From: Kiritimatiellia bacterium
Lineage (GTDB): Bacteria; Verrucomicrobiota; Kiritimatiellia; RFP12; UBA1067
NCBI GenBank assembly: GCA_017406465.1
Contig: JAFQYM010000017.1
Span: 1 to 64,000, forward strand
Direction of reading: 5' to 3'
DNA length: 64,000 bases
Shown here one piece after another: positions 23,749 through 31,722 of the stretch. Made by a program: the position numbers and the translations under genes. The notes under the pieces are model-generated. The model saw only the letters and a program-made list of their open reading frames with translations. It was not told the DNA's origin and did no database searches. Numbering within the stretch: position 1 is the stretch's first letter; the number at the start of each line of letters is the position of its first letter.

Positions 23749-25810
23749 GGTCTTCAAACCTTTCTTTGAACTTCATGTAGAGGAACGCACCGATGATGAG
23801 CAGGACGCCTGCGAGGGCGAACACGCCGACGCGCGCCGGCGTCGCAAGCCGCGCCGTGTCCATCAGAAGGACCTTCACGACCGAGACGCCGAGAAGCGAG
23901 AGCGCCGTGATGCGCGTCGCGCGACTGCGGCGGACGATGCCGGCCCAGAGCCCCGCGAACGCGGCGAGAAGCCACGCGACGGAAACGGTGCCCGTCTTGA
24001 GCGCCGGCAGGAATACATAGCCGAATATCCGCGCCTCGCCGGTGAAGAAGAGGAACGCGACTATCAGCGCGGCAACGGCGAGAGCACCCACCTTCACGCG
24101 CCGCGCAATAAGCGCCGCCGCAACAGGAAGCGACCAGAGGCGGACGAGCCGCAGGGCGAGCTCCTTGAAATACGCGTCCGCCGTCAACTCCGTCAGCTTG
24201 TAGACCGGACGTTCGCAATAGGCGAGCGGTGCGTAGTAGAAGAGCCCGCCGAGCGCGGCGACGGCGAGAAGCAGATAGGAGAGGACACCAAGTATGCGCT
24301 CTCCGCTGCGCGCCTCGGCCTCAGAAGCGGCGACGGCAAGCGCCGCCCACGAGACGATGCACCACGGATGGTCGAAGAGAAGGAGCGGCACAATTGCGAG
24401 GAAGACGAGCGCGAACACGAGAAGAATGTTCACCGTGGCGCGATCGGCCCAGCCGCGGCGAATCGCCAGCGTCGCGACGGCGAGATATGCGGCGACGAGA
24501 GCGAGCAGTATAAGCCCTGCGTAGTTGCTGGAGAACGATTCGCGGAAGACTGCGGCGAGCCACGCGAAGTAGGCGACTGCGTTGATGCAGAGTCCTGACC
24601 ACGCGACTGCGTTGCCGACCTTGCCGCGCGCTTTGGCCCCGACGATGACGCCAGTCATATAGAGCGCGTGGACGACCGAGAGGAACGCGAGGTTCACGAG
24701 CACCGCAAACTGTCCGCCGCTGTTCGGGTGGGAAGCGCTCCAGATAAAGCACATCAGAACGGCCAGCATCGAGGCGAGGAAGTCGAGAGCCGACCACAGG
24801 CACTTGCGCGAGACATAGAACGCGCCGAGGTTGAGGACGAGAAGGTAGAGATCAAGTCCAAGCGGGAAGCCGCTGTCGCGCCCTGCGATGACCGGTACGA
24901 GATAGCCGCCGATGAGCCCCATCATCGCGATGTGCGGCGAGCGGAGGTAGACGGCCATCACTCCTGCGAAGAGCGTAACGCCGGCGAGCGCGGCGAACGC
25001 GAAGACTGGCGAGGCGATGACCGGCGGGTCGAAGAAGCGGTGGCCGAGCCCGAAGCCAAGATAGAGGGCGACGACGCCAAGCGCTGATACGGCGTGTCCA
25101 ATGAGTGAATATCTCCCTTTCTTGACGAGCCACGAGCCGCCGACACAGCCGACCATGCCCCAGAAGAGGGTAGCGGCGACGCGCCCGGTAGGGCCCATCC
25201 AGCCACGGTCGATCGACAGCTTCACGAAGTAGATGATCGCGCCGATGATAAGTACTGCGCCAACGCGGATGAGCCAGCGCGTCGCAAAGGCGAACTCGTG
25301 GGTCATTCCCTTTGGAGCGAAGTCGCCGCGAACGGCGAGCCAGTCCTCAATTCGCATCCAGAACATGTCGAACGCCGTCGGCTCGTAGGGAGTTCTGGGA
25401 AGAGGGGCCGGGGGAACGGATGGAGAAGAAGTTGGAGTTGGAGAGTTGGAGTTGGAGAGCGGTTTTTCAACATTCTCTTTTGCTGCCGAAACTTTGACTT
25501 GCGTCGGGGCGACCGGCGGTTTGGCGGCCGGCGGCGCAGCAACTGTCGACGCGACGACTGGCGACGGCGCGGCGACCGCCACCTTCTTCTCTGTGTCTCT
25601 CGGCACTCGCTCCGCTCGGCTTGGCTCGCTACGAATCGCGAGCCCCGCTTGCGCGGCGGTTACGTGACTCTGTGTGAAATCAATCACACCAACTTTCTTA
25701 GTGAGGTCGGCGACCTTGTTTTCAAGCCCACAGACCTTCACGAGTATTACGATAAGCAAAACCGGCACGCTCAAGAGAGCGAGCACGGCAAGTACTATTC
25801 CTTCCATCAT
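23741..25810 (-). CDS. DUF2339 polytopic membrane protein
   Basis: A 689-aa membrane protein. After one N-terminal helix and a short coiled stretch (VCGLENKVADLTKKVGVID) comes a ~80-residue Ala/Pro-rich low-complexity linker, then about 20 hydrophobic segments from residue ~165 to the end (FATRWLIRVGAVLIIGAIIY and onward). This is the usual DUF2339 layout. The family co-occurs with DUF3999, which is the overlapping next gene; a role in envelope polymer export or modification has only been guessed. A strong AAGGAGG lies 4-5 nt before the ATG. Confidence 0.85.
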   Translation of the reverse strand: MMEGIVLAVLALLSVPVLLIVILVKVCGLENKVADLTKKVGVIDFTQSHVTAAQAGLAIRSEPSRAERVPRDTEKKVAVAAPSPVVASTVAAPPAAKPPVAPTQVKVSAAKENVEKPLSNSNSPTPTSSPSVPPAPLPRTPYEPTAFDMFWMRIEDWLAVRGDFAPKGMTHEFAFATRWLIRVGAVLIIGAIIYFVKLSIDRGWMGPTGRVAATLFWGMVGCVGGSWLVKKGRYSLIGHAVSALGVVALYLGFGLGHRFFDPPVIASPVFAFAALAGVTLFAGVMAVYLRSPHIAMMGLIGGYLVPVIAGRDSGFPLGLDLYLLVLNLGAFYVSRKCLWSALDFLASMLAVLMCFIWSASHPNSGGQFAVLVNLAFLSVVHALYMTGVIVGAKARGKVGNAVAWSGLCINAVAYFAWLAAVFRESFSSNYAGLILLALVAAYLAVATLAIRRGWADRATVNILLVFALVFLAIVPLLLFDHPWCIVSWAALAVAASEAEARSGERILGVLSYLLLAVAALGGLFYYAPLAYCERPVYKLTELTADAYFKELALRLVRLWSLPVAAALIARRVKVGALAVAALIVAFLFFTGEARIFGYVFLPALKTGTVSVAWLLAAFAGLWAGIVRRSRATRITALSLLGVSVVKVLLMDTARLATPARVGVFALAGVLLIIGAFLYMKFKERFEDHA

Positions 25811-25826
25811 TTTGCCTCCTTTTGTA

Positions 25827-26711
25827 TTACTTCAATTGTTGTTTCACCTTTTCGAACGCCGAGCGCATTTCGGCCTCGCGGCCCCACGCCTTGCGAAGCT
25901 TGTCCGGGTCGATGATGCGGCAGTGTCCGGTTACCTTGTTCTTCTCGAGCTTCCATCCGCCCGACGAGTCAAGGACGTCCCACCACACCATCGAATCCAT
26001 GACATGCCCCTCTACGCCGGGGAAGCCCTGCGGCACCATGACCTTCCCAGACGGCTCCTCGCCGCCGAGGATGCGACGGGCATACTCCAAGTAGAACTTT
26101 TCGTGATGGTTGGCGATGTCCTTGATCACCTTCTTCGCCCAGATTCCACCGATATCGACCTCACTCGTGATGTTCGTCGGCGTCACGCACTCGACGACAT
26201 TCTCGCAAGGAGTCGGCGTGCCGTTCGCGCCGAACGCGACCGAGCCCTCTCCGCCGACGGTCGCGTAGACATAGCGAAGGACATGGTCTTTCGGATTGCA
26301 GACGGCGAGGACGGGGAGTTCCGTCGCAAGACCCATCTTCACGAGATCGGGGTCATTCGCCGGAATCGCCGCGCCCATCAAGATCGCCTGCTTCACCTTG
26401 AGCCCATTCTCGGCGAGCCGCGCGAGGACGCGCGCGGTGATGCGTCCGCCGAGCGAATGCCCAACGAGCGTCAGGTTCGTGCGCGCCTCGGGCGGCATCA
26501 TCGCGACCTCGAACGCGAAGCGCCACGACTCCTTGTCCGCCGAGTCGACCGAAAGTGGCCACACGAGATTGTCGCCATCCCACGCCTTGAACTCGACGCT
26601 CGCCTCAGGAAACGCATTCGAGACGCACTCCATAATCCCCTCGTGTGGTTCCGCCGTGCGGAGCCACCCGGGAATAAACCACACCGTCGCCGCTAAAACT
26701 GCCATTGTCAT
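25827..26711 (-). CDS. Alpha/beta hydrolase (lipase/esterase-like)
   Basis: A 294-aa protein with a short hydrophobic N-terminus (MTMAVLAATVWFIPGWLRTA) and a nucleophile elbow TLVGHSLGGRITARVL (GHSLG). Candidate triad partners are Asp in CNPKDHVLRY and a His nearer the C-terminus (EGHVMDS or TGHCRI). The fold predicts ester or amide hydrolysis; substrate unknown. The frame is open 68 codons further upstream, through a truncated signal-peptide head and an R3 repeat. The real start is ATG 26711, with AAAGGAG 5 nt before it. Gap to the DUF2339 gene is 16 nt. Confidence 0.78.
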   Translation of the reverse strand: MTMAVLAATVWFIPGWLRTAEPHEGIMECVSNAFPEASVEFKAWDGDNLVWPLSVDSADKESWRFAFEVAMMPPEARTNLTLVGHSLGGRITARVLARLAENGLKVKQAILMGAAIPANDPDLVKMGLATELPVLAVCNPKDHVLRYVYATVGGEGSVAFGANGTPTPCENVVECVTPTNITSEVDIGGIWAKKVIKDIANHHEKFYLEYARRILGGEEPSGKVMVPQGFPGVEGHVMDSMVWWDVLDSSGGWKLEKNKVTGHCRIIDPDKLRKAWGREAEMRSAFEKVKQQLK

Positions 26712-26745
26712 TTCGCTCCTTTGTTTAGGTTGTTCCTTGTTTAAT

Positions 26746-26853
26746 GTGCAAATATCCAACAGCCAATACTCAATATCTTTCCGCCATCGTTGGATATTGC
26801 ATACTGCATATTTGATAATGGATACTGGATATTGGATAATTGCACATTTGCAC
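26746..26853. repeat. R3 dispersed repeat (GGATATTG family), inverted
   Basis: About 108 bp of degenerate units such as GGATATTGG, with outer arms GTGCAAATATCC and GGATAATTGCACATTTGCAC that can pair across the whole segment. It lies between a truncated signal-peptide ORF and the hydrolase start and is open in the hydrolase frame. Confidence 0.55.
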
Positions 26854-26858
26854 ATTTC

Positions 26859-26915
26859 CATCTCCCCTGCTCGCGCAAGGGATGAGACGAGAATTGCATT
26901 TGTCTGTTTCTTCAT
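26859..26915 (-). pseudogene. Truncated signal-peptide gene head
   Basis: An AAAGGAATAAAGA ribosome site and ATG lead into MKKQTNAILVSSLARAGEM, then straight into the R3 repeat. The ILVSSLA core matches the signal peptide of the lipoprotein at 27012-28130 (GILVSSLALVAAA), so this looks like the 5' end of a similar gene cut off at the repeat. Confidence 0.45.
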
Positions 26916-27011
26916 TCTTTATTCCTTTCGTTTACCGCCGCAGGACGCGTTCCGCCCGCACGTGCATGGTCGTACCCACGGCGTGCCCGAAACGCTCCAC
27001 GCAATTCCGAC

Positions 27012-28130
27012 TCAAAATCGTTCCTTGATGCGCAACGGCCCACGGAGCCGAACACCGCTACGCCACGCTTCTTTGAATTCCGAGGTCTTTGCCTCGCGCA
27101 CTTCGCCCGTCTTGGCACTTATCGCGAGCATCCCGTACTTCCCCTCTGAGATTCTGTTCTTACAGACAATCGTCTCGTCGTCCGCCCAGACGTACGTTAC
27201 AAACAGGTCGTCCGCCACAAAATCGGGATGTGTCTTGGAAAGCCGGACATGATGTACCTGCTTGCAGTCCATGTCATATATCCGCACGTCCCCGTTCACT
27301 GTCTTCACGGCGAAATATGCCGCGCTCCATCCAGGCACAAGCTCAAGTCTCGAAGCCCTGTGGTCCTGTTCGCTGATGATCTTCGTGACGACGCCATCAT
27401 GCCCAACACGAAAAACACCGCCCGCATCGTCCTTTAGTCTGCGTATTCCTCTGGGCGGCGGACAGGGTACGCCATTCGGATCCGTACGTACATACTGGCC
27501 ATGCCGCGTGAGGACTACGATTCCGTTGTTGCAGTAGGCGAAGTGGGGAGAAGTGGATTCATTGTTCCAATCCTTCTCTCCGAAGCGAACAATCGAGTAC
27601 CTGCCCGTCTTCAAGTCATACCGCCGAAATTCCTCATGGTCTGTGTCCGTCATGACATATCGGCGTTCCGTGCCATTGATGATTTCCGGCGGTTTAACGT
27701 CCACTTCGACAGTGACATAGTGCCACAGATAGAGTCCGCCGCCGCTAACGATAAAACCCGAAGGAGAAACTTGTAGATACCCTTCCAGCTTCCGCTCCCA
27801 TCGCAGCACCCCGGAAAAATCGTACTCTCGCAGGACATACAGACCGTCATCTTTGCCGTTCGCAGGTTTAATATCCTGTAGCGTATGAAAGCACTCGTTC
27901 TTCGGGTCGACGACACCAGCGAATGCTTCGCGCCATGAGCTGTCAGTCCCAATGCTCCCCCAGACTATCTTGTCGGTACCCCCATCGTAGATGACCACGT
28001 CGGACCCGCGACAGCCGCAGATAGCCGCCGCCACAAGCGCGAGGGATGAGACGAGGATGCCACTACGCAGAGCGGCGGCGGGCAAACTGATTCGTGAAAA
28101 TGGTTTCATGGATTGAGACTTTCTATGCAT
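27012..28130 (-). CDS. Hypothetical lipoprotein, propeller-like
   Basis: A 372-aa protein with a lipoprotein signal (RSGILVSSLALVAAAICGC). The body has spaced beta-rich blocks with Trp and Asp (VIYDGGTDKIVWGS, LYVLREYDFSGVLRWER, VRIYDMDCKQVHHVRL, CKNRISEGKYGMLAI), which read like blades of a beta-propeller, but no family is recognised. The ATG at 28130 overlaps the previous stop (TAATG); a second ATG seven codons in is possible. Probably on the periplasmic side of a membrane. Confidence 0.65.
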   Translation of the reverse strand: MHRKSQSMKPFSRISLPAAALRSGILVSSLALVAAAICGCRGSDVVIYDGGTDKIVWGSIGTDSSWREAFAGVVDPKNECFHTLQDIKPANGKDDGLYVLREYDFSGVLRWERKLEGYLQVSPSGFIVSGGGLYLWHYVTVEVDVKPPEIINGTERRYVMTDTDHEEFRRYDLKTGRYSIVRFGEKDWNNESTSPHFAYCNNGIVVLTRHGQYVRTDPNGVPCPPPRGIRRLKDDAGGVFRVGHDGVVTKIISEQDHRASRLELVPGWSAAYFAVKTVNGDVRIYDMDCKQVHHVRLSKTHPDFVADDLFVTYVWADDETIVCKNRISEGKYGMLAISAKTGEVREAKTSEFKEAWRSGVRLRGPLRIKERF

Positions 28131-28381
28131 TACTTTTCAATTAGTTCCTTGTCGAGCAGGAACGGAATTACCCCGATATGGACGACGCCACCTTCGTCTT
28201 TCCATGGGTCTTGATAATCCCCGGTGACGATGATCTTTCGAAACGAGTCGCCCGTCTTGCGAAGCGGCAATGTCTCCTGCTCGCGCTTCTCGTCCGTCTC
28301 CATTATCAGATAAGCCGACTTGAGATAGCCCAGATGACGGCGCACAATCATCAGCCCTCCAATTCTTAGGCGGATATCCAC
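28130..28381 (-). pseudogene. C-terminal remnant of a DUF4143 ATPase
   Basis: An 83-codon ORF beginning at GTG. Its sequence (YLKSAYLIMETDEKREQETL, PLRKTGDSFRKIIVTGDY, VIPFLL) matches the C-terminal tail of DUF4143-type ATPases and lacks the AAA domain (~300 residues missing). It keeps its own promoter motif ~22 nt upstream and couples by TAATG to the lipoprotein gene, so it may act as a leader cistron. An intact relative is at 58835-60019. Confidence 0.6.
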
Positions 28382-28402
28382 CTAACTTTTGTTTGTGCAG
28401 AC

Positions 28403-28414
28403 ATTATACCATCC
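28403..28414 (-). promoter_or_regulatory. Promoter upstream of the DUF4143 remnant
   Basis: Reads GGATGGTATAAT on the minus strand, ~22 nt before the GTG at 28381. Confidence 0.5.
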
Positions 28415-28449
28415 TTTCGCCGCAGGAATCAAGACGTGAATACAGCGCC

Positions 28450-28500
28450 TCACTCTCTCGCGAGGAATGAGACGATTATCATTCGTGCAATTGATTTCAT
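28450..28500 (-). pseudogene. 16-codon signal-peptide head
   Basis: AAAGGAACGGAAACA precedes an ATG that starts MKSIARMIIVSFLARE and then a stop. The core resembles the signal peptides at 26859 and 27012. It lies 54 nt after the membrane-protein gene at 28555, with a partial R1 repeat (TTAGACAGGATTTAC near 28527) between them. Probably a truncated secretory gene, possibly still translated. Confidence 0.4.
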
Positions 28501-28554
28501 TGTTTCCGTTCCTTTCGGTTTTGCATTAGACAGGATTTACAAAAACATCTCGTT

Positions 28555-29331
28555 CTAACGGCCAGATGGCTCAACAGTGCGTTCGACCGGCAACATGCAT
28601 CCCTGTATCTCGTATATAGTAATGGTTCGCGCCCAGGGATCGACATCCCATCGGCAGCCATTGTCCTCGCAGACCAGGCGCAGGGCATCTCGCGTCTTGA
28701 TGTCTGTCGCGCGCATCTGATGCATCGGCTTTTTCATCAGCTCTTCGTCTATATTGGCGATGACCCTTATTCTCCCCTTGTCGTCATGTCCTTTCGGGCA
28801 AAGACAGTTGAACACGCATTTGTCGAAATACTCAACCGCGTCACCGAAAGTGACAGGCGGAGCGAACGACAGCGACGGAATCACCTGCTCCAACACGGCG
28901 TCCATGTAGTTAACATGTTCTATAGATTCAGCCGAGTATCGTTGCTTTTTCCACACGCCTGCAAGGACTGCCACGCCAATCAGACCAAGCAAAAGTAAAA
29001 GTTCAACTGTTTGTACCACTCCGCGCGCAAGCGTCGTCGTTGCCATTGCATCCAAGGCTCCGTTTGCATCTCCCTTTCGGCGATACAAGCGGCAGATTAC
29101 AACAGAAAGAGCAACAAACAAAAGCGCAAGGACAAATACCCAGCCTCCAAGAAAGGAAAACATCTTGACGACTGCCGTAAAACCGGTTGAACTCCGAGAA
29201 TCCGGCCCCAGTCCGTCCCTTAAAACCCAGGCAAACAGAAGCATTATCGTCAGAGCAACGCCGACAATCCACCTTAGACAATCTAGGACCTCAATCCAGA
29301 TTTTCGTCGGGAACACCATTCTCTTCTTCAT
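28555..29331 (-). CDS. Hypothetical membrane protein with periplasmic domain
   Basis: A 258-aa protein with three hydrophobic segments (WIVGVALTIMLLFAWVL, FLGGWVFVLALLFVALSVVI, VELLLLLGLIGVAVLAGVW) and a C-terminal ~120-residue soluble domain ending DNGCRWDVDPWARTITI. The TRDALRLVC...W motif resembles the STN/secretin-type short domain, but this is only a resemblance. ATG 29331 is chosen over a TTG nine codons upstream that lies inside an R1 repeat; AAGAAGGGA, the repeat's end, supplies the Shine-Dalgarno. Confidence 0.6.
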   Translation of the reverse strand: MKKRMVFPTKIWIEVLDCLRWIVGVALTIMLLFAWVLRDGLGPDSRSSTGFTAVVKMFSFLGGWVFVLALLFVALSVVICRLYRRKGDANGALDAMATTTLARGVVQTVELLLLLGLIGVAVLAGVWKKQRYSAESIEHVNYMDAVLEQVIPSLSFAPPVTFGDAVEYFDKCVFNCLCPKGHDDKGRIRVIANIDEELMKKPMHQMRATDIKTRDALRLVCEDNGCRWDVDPWARTITIYEIQGCMLPVERTVEPSGR

Positions 29332-29344
29332 TCGCTTGTCCCTT

Positions 29345-29379
29345 CTTAATCCTGTCAATCATGTTAATCCTGTCTAAAA
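29345..29379 (-). repeat. R1 dispersed repeat (CAGGATTAA family)
   Basis: On the minus strand TTTTTAGACAGGATTAACAT continues into GATTGACAGGATTAAG. Three ~9-nt units lie between a micro-ORF and the ribosome site of the gene at 29331. Confidence 0.8.
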
Positions 29380-29421
29380 ACTCCCCGCAATAGCCCGCAC
29401 AAACATCAGCCGAGCATTCAT
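29374..29421 (-). CDS. 15-aa micro-ORF coupled to the preceding gene
   Basis: An ATG overlapping the stop of the membrane-protein gene (ATGA) starts MNARLMFVRAIAG, then SF and a TAG supplied by the R1 repeat. It is the same kind of head as the 31-aa ORFs at 37082 and 37803, but out of frame with the repeat. It could be a leader peptide or a gene cut off by the repeat. Confidence 0.4.
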   Translation of the reverse strand: MNARLMFVRAIAGSF

Positions 29422-30587
29422 TTCGTTTCCTCCAGTGATTGTTGCGGCGCGGCGGTTTTCATGTTCTCCTTGGTGATTGTGATCACCTTGCAGCCTGGAA
29501 CAGAAATCAGTGCTTCGGCTGTCACAGCCAGGCCCTCGAAGGAATTGGCAAAGACATAATTGTCAACGCTTCTACGTCTGACGGCTTTCATCGCCTTTAC
29601 CCGTTCGCGCAATCTTGAAGAAAGCTCTTGCAACGCTTCCTTGCGACGATCCGCGTCCTCAATCGCCGCCGCTTCCTGCAACTCTTGCCGCGCCGCCGAG
29701 AATTCCGCGCAGTAATCCAACACCTCGTCTATCCCCTTCTGCGCACGCTTGCCGCACTTGGCCTTCTGCACCTCGGCAACCGCCAGATAGTCGCCGCCGT
29801 TGTGGAACGCCTCGTATATTTCCTTCTGCGCACGCTCTTCTTCCTTTGTCGGCTTGCTACAGCTGTCAATGAAATGCATGGCGATTACAATCGTCGCGGA
29901 AACAACAACGAAAGCCCACCACTTTCTCGACAGCGATTTGTCACGCAAAGTGCATTCACGATACTTTTCCGCAATGTCCCGAGCGGACTTCTCTTCGTCT
30001 TCGTCGCGCGAAAGATAACCCGTCACGACAAGCGAGAAGTAGTCGTAGTGAGGAAGCTTCATCGCCTGCTTTGTGCGAAACAGGATGCTGCCCGCCTCAT
30101 CCACAAATCCGTATTCCGATATGACGAACCCACGGGCGAACGGTGGCAGGCGGGAGAAGATCCTCGTCCTGTCGTTGTAGGGGAACGACCACTCACGCTT
30201 CCAGTGTTCCGCCATTGAATAGCGCACGGTGCAGATTCCTCGCCTGAACTCATACTCCATGCGAACCCATCCAAGGCGCATGGCGCGAACCACCACGCTG
30301 ACAGCAAAAGCCAAGATTAGCGGTCCGCCTATCAAGATGGCGCACATTGGCTGAAAGGCACGACAAAGGAGAGCGGTAATCGCCGCCAAGACGACACATG
30401 TCGCGAACCCAAGCAGGAGCAGGGATACGCCCTCTTCCTTCGGCGTCCTGTATACGACCTTCAAGTCCGCGCCACTTTCCGGATCGTCCCACAGAACGGC
30501 AAACGGCTTTGTCGCCTTGTCGCCACTCCAGGATTTGGCGCCTTCCCATTTGGCTATCTCCTCGGCATACACTCTGTTGACATTCAT
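29418..30587 (-). CDS. Hypothetical membrane protein
   Basis: A 389-aa protein with two hydrophobic segments near residues 55-100 (VSLLLLGFATCVVLAAITAL, AILIGGPLILAFAVSVVV) and a third near ~225 (WWAFVVVSATIVIAM), followed by a charged helical C-terminal domain that may be coiled coil. The middle (FPYNDRTRIFSRLPPF, ...GFVDEAGSILFRT) resembles PH-like membrane domains only loosely. ATG 30587 follows GGAGG by 5-6 nt and lies 2 nt after the Fic stop, so it is coupled to fic. No function assigned. Confidence 0.65.
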   Translation of the reverse strand: MNVNRVYAEEIAKWEGAKSWSGDKATKPFAVLWDDPESGADLKVVYRTPKEEGVSLLLLGFATCVVLAAITALLCRAFQPMCAILIGGPLILAFAVSVVVRAMRLGWVRMEYEFRRGICTVRYSMAEHWKREWSFPYNDRTRIFSRLPPFARGFVISEYGFVDEAGSILFRTKQAMKLPHYDYFSLVVTGYLSRDEDEEKSARDIAEKYRECTLRDKSLSRKWWAFVVVSATIVIAMHFIDSCSKPTKEEERAQKEIYEAFHNGGDYLAVAEVQKAKCGKRAQKGIDEVLDYCAEFSAARQELQEAAAIEDADRRKEALQELSSRLRERVKAMKAVRRRSVDNYVFANSFEGLAVTAEALISVPGCKVITITKENMKTAAPQQSLEETK

Positions 30588-30589
30588 GC

Positions 30590-31594
30590 TCACCCTCCTT
30601 TCTTAATCCTGTCAATCTTGTTAATCCTGTCGAAAACACCTCTCGGCGTCTCTGCGTCTCTGCGCGAGATATCATCCGCGTATTTAGTGTTGTTTGCAGC
30701 CTTTGACAGCAGATTTGCCGTGGTCGTCTTGAACACATCTTGTCCAGTGAGGCAGACATCCATCAGCCGAGCGCGGCGGTTCTGCCGCCATTCGTCGAGT
30801 CCGAGGTAATAGAATTTCCGCAAGCCCTCGGCAATGACAAACGGCATGATACCGTTCTTCAGGCACTCCTTCAGCATCAAAAGCCGCCCGACGCGTCCAT
30901 TGCCGTCCTGGAACGGATGTATCGCCTCGAACTTCACATGGAAGTCGATGATGTCCTCCAGCGTTTTTCCGCTCGCCGCATATTCCCTGACGAGCGCCGC
31001 CATCCGGCGCGGCACCTCGCTCGCGGGACAAGTCTCGCGCTCGCCCACCACATTGTCGAGCTTCTTATATTCGCCGACGGCAAACCACGCCTTGCGCGAA
31101 TCGCTCGTGCCGCTCTTGAGCTGCGCGTGAAGACGCTTGATGTAGCTTTCCGTCAACGCCGCGCCAGCCGTCTCGATGACGATGTCAAGGCAACGGAAAT
31201 GGTTCGCCGTCTCCACCACGTCATCCACTGGCGTGTCCTCGCCGAGCGAACCAATGGTCTTGGTCTCGAATATCCAACGCGTCTGCTCGTGCGTCAGGCG
31301 GCTGCCCTCCATGTGGTTGGAGTTGTAGGCAAAGTCGATTTGTAGCCGATGGTAGATTCCGTTCTTGGTTCCCGAACGCTTCTCCGCCTTCAGCACATCC
31401 CAGATCGACTTCGCCCTCACCTTGCGCCGCGTGCTCTGCCCAGGATCGACCGCATCCGCCGGTATCAGCCAGCACCTGCCCTCGAAGGTCGCGCCAGGAA
31501 CATGCCCCCTCTGGCATCTTAGCCGCACATTCCGCGCGGTTTTCCCCCATTTCTTGGCGGCTTCCTCGACAGAAATATACTTTTCTTTATTCAT
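30590..31594 (-). CDS. Fic-domain protein with HTH and repeat-encoded tail
   Basis: A 334-aa Fic protein. Residues ~5-60 form a MerR/excisionase-like DNA-binding head (ISVEEAAKKWGKTARNVRLR). An inhibitory-helix motif S-xxx-EG occurs in NSNHMEGSRLT, and the catalytic loop HPFQDGNGRVGR is complete, so it should transfer AMP or another nucleotide moiety and be self-inhibited through its N-terminal helix. The last ~25 residues (DISRRDAETPRG, then VFDRINKIDRIKKGG) are translated from adjoining R2 and R1 repeats. ATG 31594 is chosen because the upstream ATG lies inside the -10 box. Confidence 0.88.
   Translation of the reverse strand: MNKEKYISVEEAAKKWGKTARNVRLRCQRGHVPGATFEGRCWLIPADAVDPGQSTRRKVRAKSIWDVLKAEKRSGTKNGIYHRLQIDFAYNSNHMEGSRLTHEQTRWIFETKTIGSLGEDTPVDDVVETANHFRCLDIVIETAGAALTESYIKRLHAQLKSGTSDSRKAWFAVGEYKKLDNVVGERETCPASEVPRRMAALVREYAASGKTLEDIIDFHVKFEAIHPFQDGNGRVGRLLMLKECLKNGIMPFVIAEGLRKFYYLGLDEWRQNRRARLMDVCLTGQDVFKTTTANLLSKAANNTKYADDISRRDAETPRGVFDRINKIDRIKKGG
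30603..30670 (-). repeat. R2 plus R1 repeat pair inside the Fic 3' end
   Basis: An R2 variant (CGCAGAGACGCAGAGACGCC, 30640-30670) abuts an R1 copy (GACAGGATTAACAAGATTG onward, 30603-30636). Both are read through in the Fic frame to the stop at 30590, and the R1 end supplies the GGAGG for the next gene. Confidence 0.8.
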
Positions 31595-31604
31595 GACTGC
31601 GGAC

Positions 31605-31617
31605 ATTATACCATGTT
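31605..31617 (-). promoter_or_regulatory. Fic promoter giving near-leaderless mRNA
   Basis: Reads AACATGGTATAAT on the minus strand. The ATG used for fic (31594) is only 10 nt downstream. Confidence 0.55.
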
Positions 31618-31701
31618 TAAGGAAGCGAAACCAGCGGTTTTTGCCATCACTTTTCCTTTCTTCATTTCCGCAACACCTAGTGTTTGTTCTTTACGAGTTT
31701 T

Positions 31702-31713
31702 ATTATACCATTT
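31702..31713 (-). promoter_or_regulatory. Second upstream promoter motif of fic
   Basis: Reads AAATGGTATAAT on the minus strand, ~108 nt upstream of the fic start and 10 nt beyond the preceding gene's stop. Confidence 0.45.
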
Positions 31714-31722
31714 CCCACTCAA

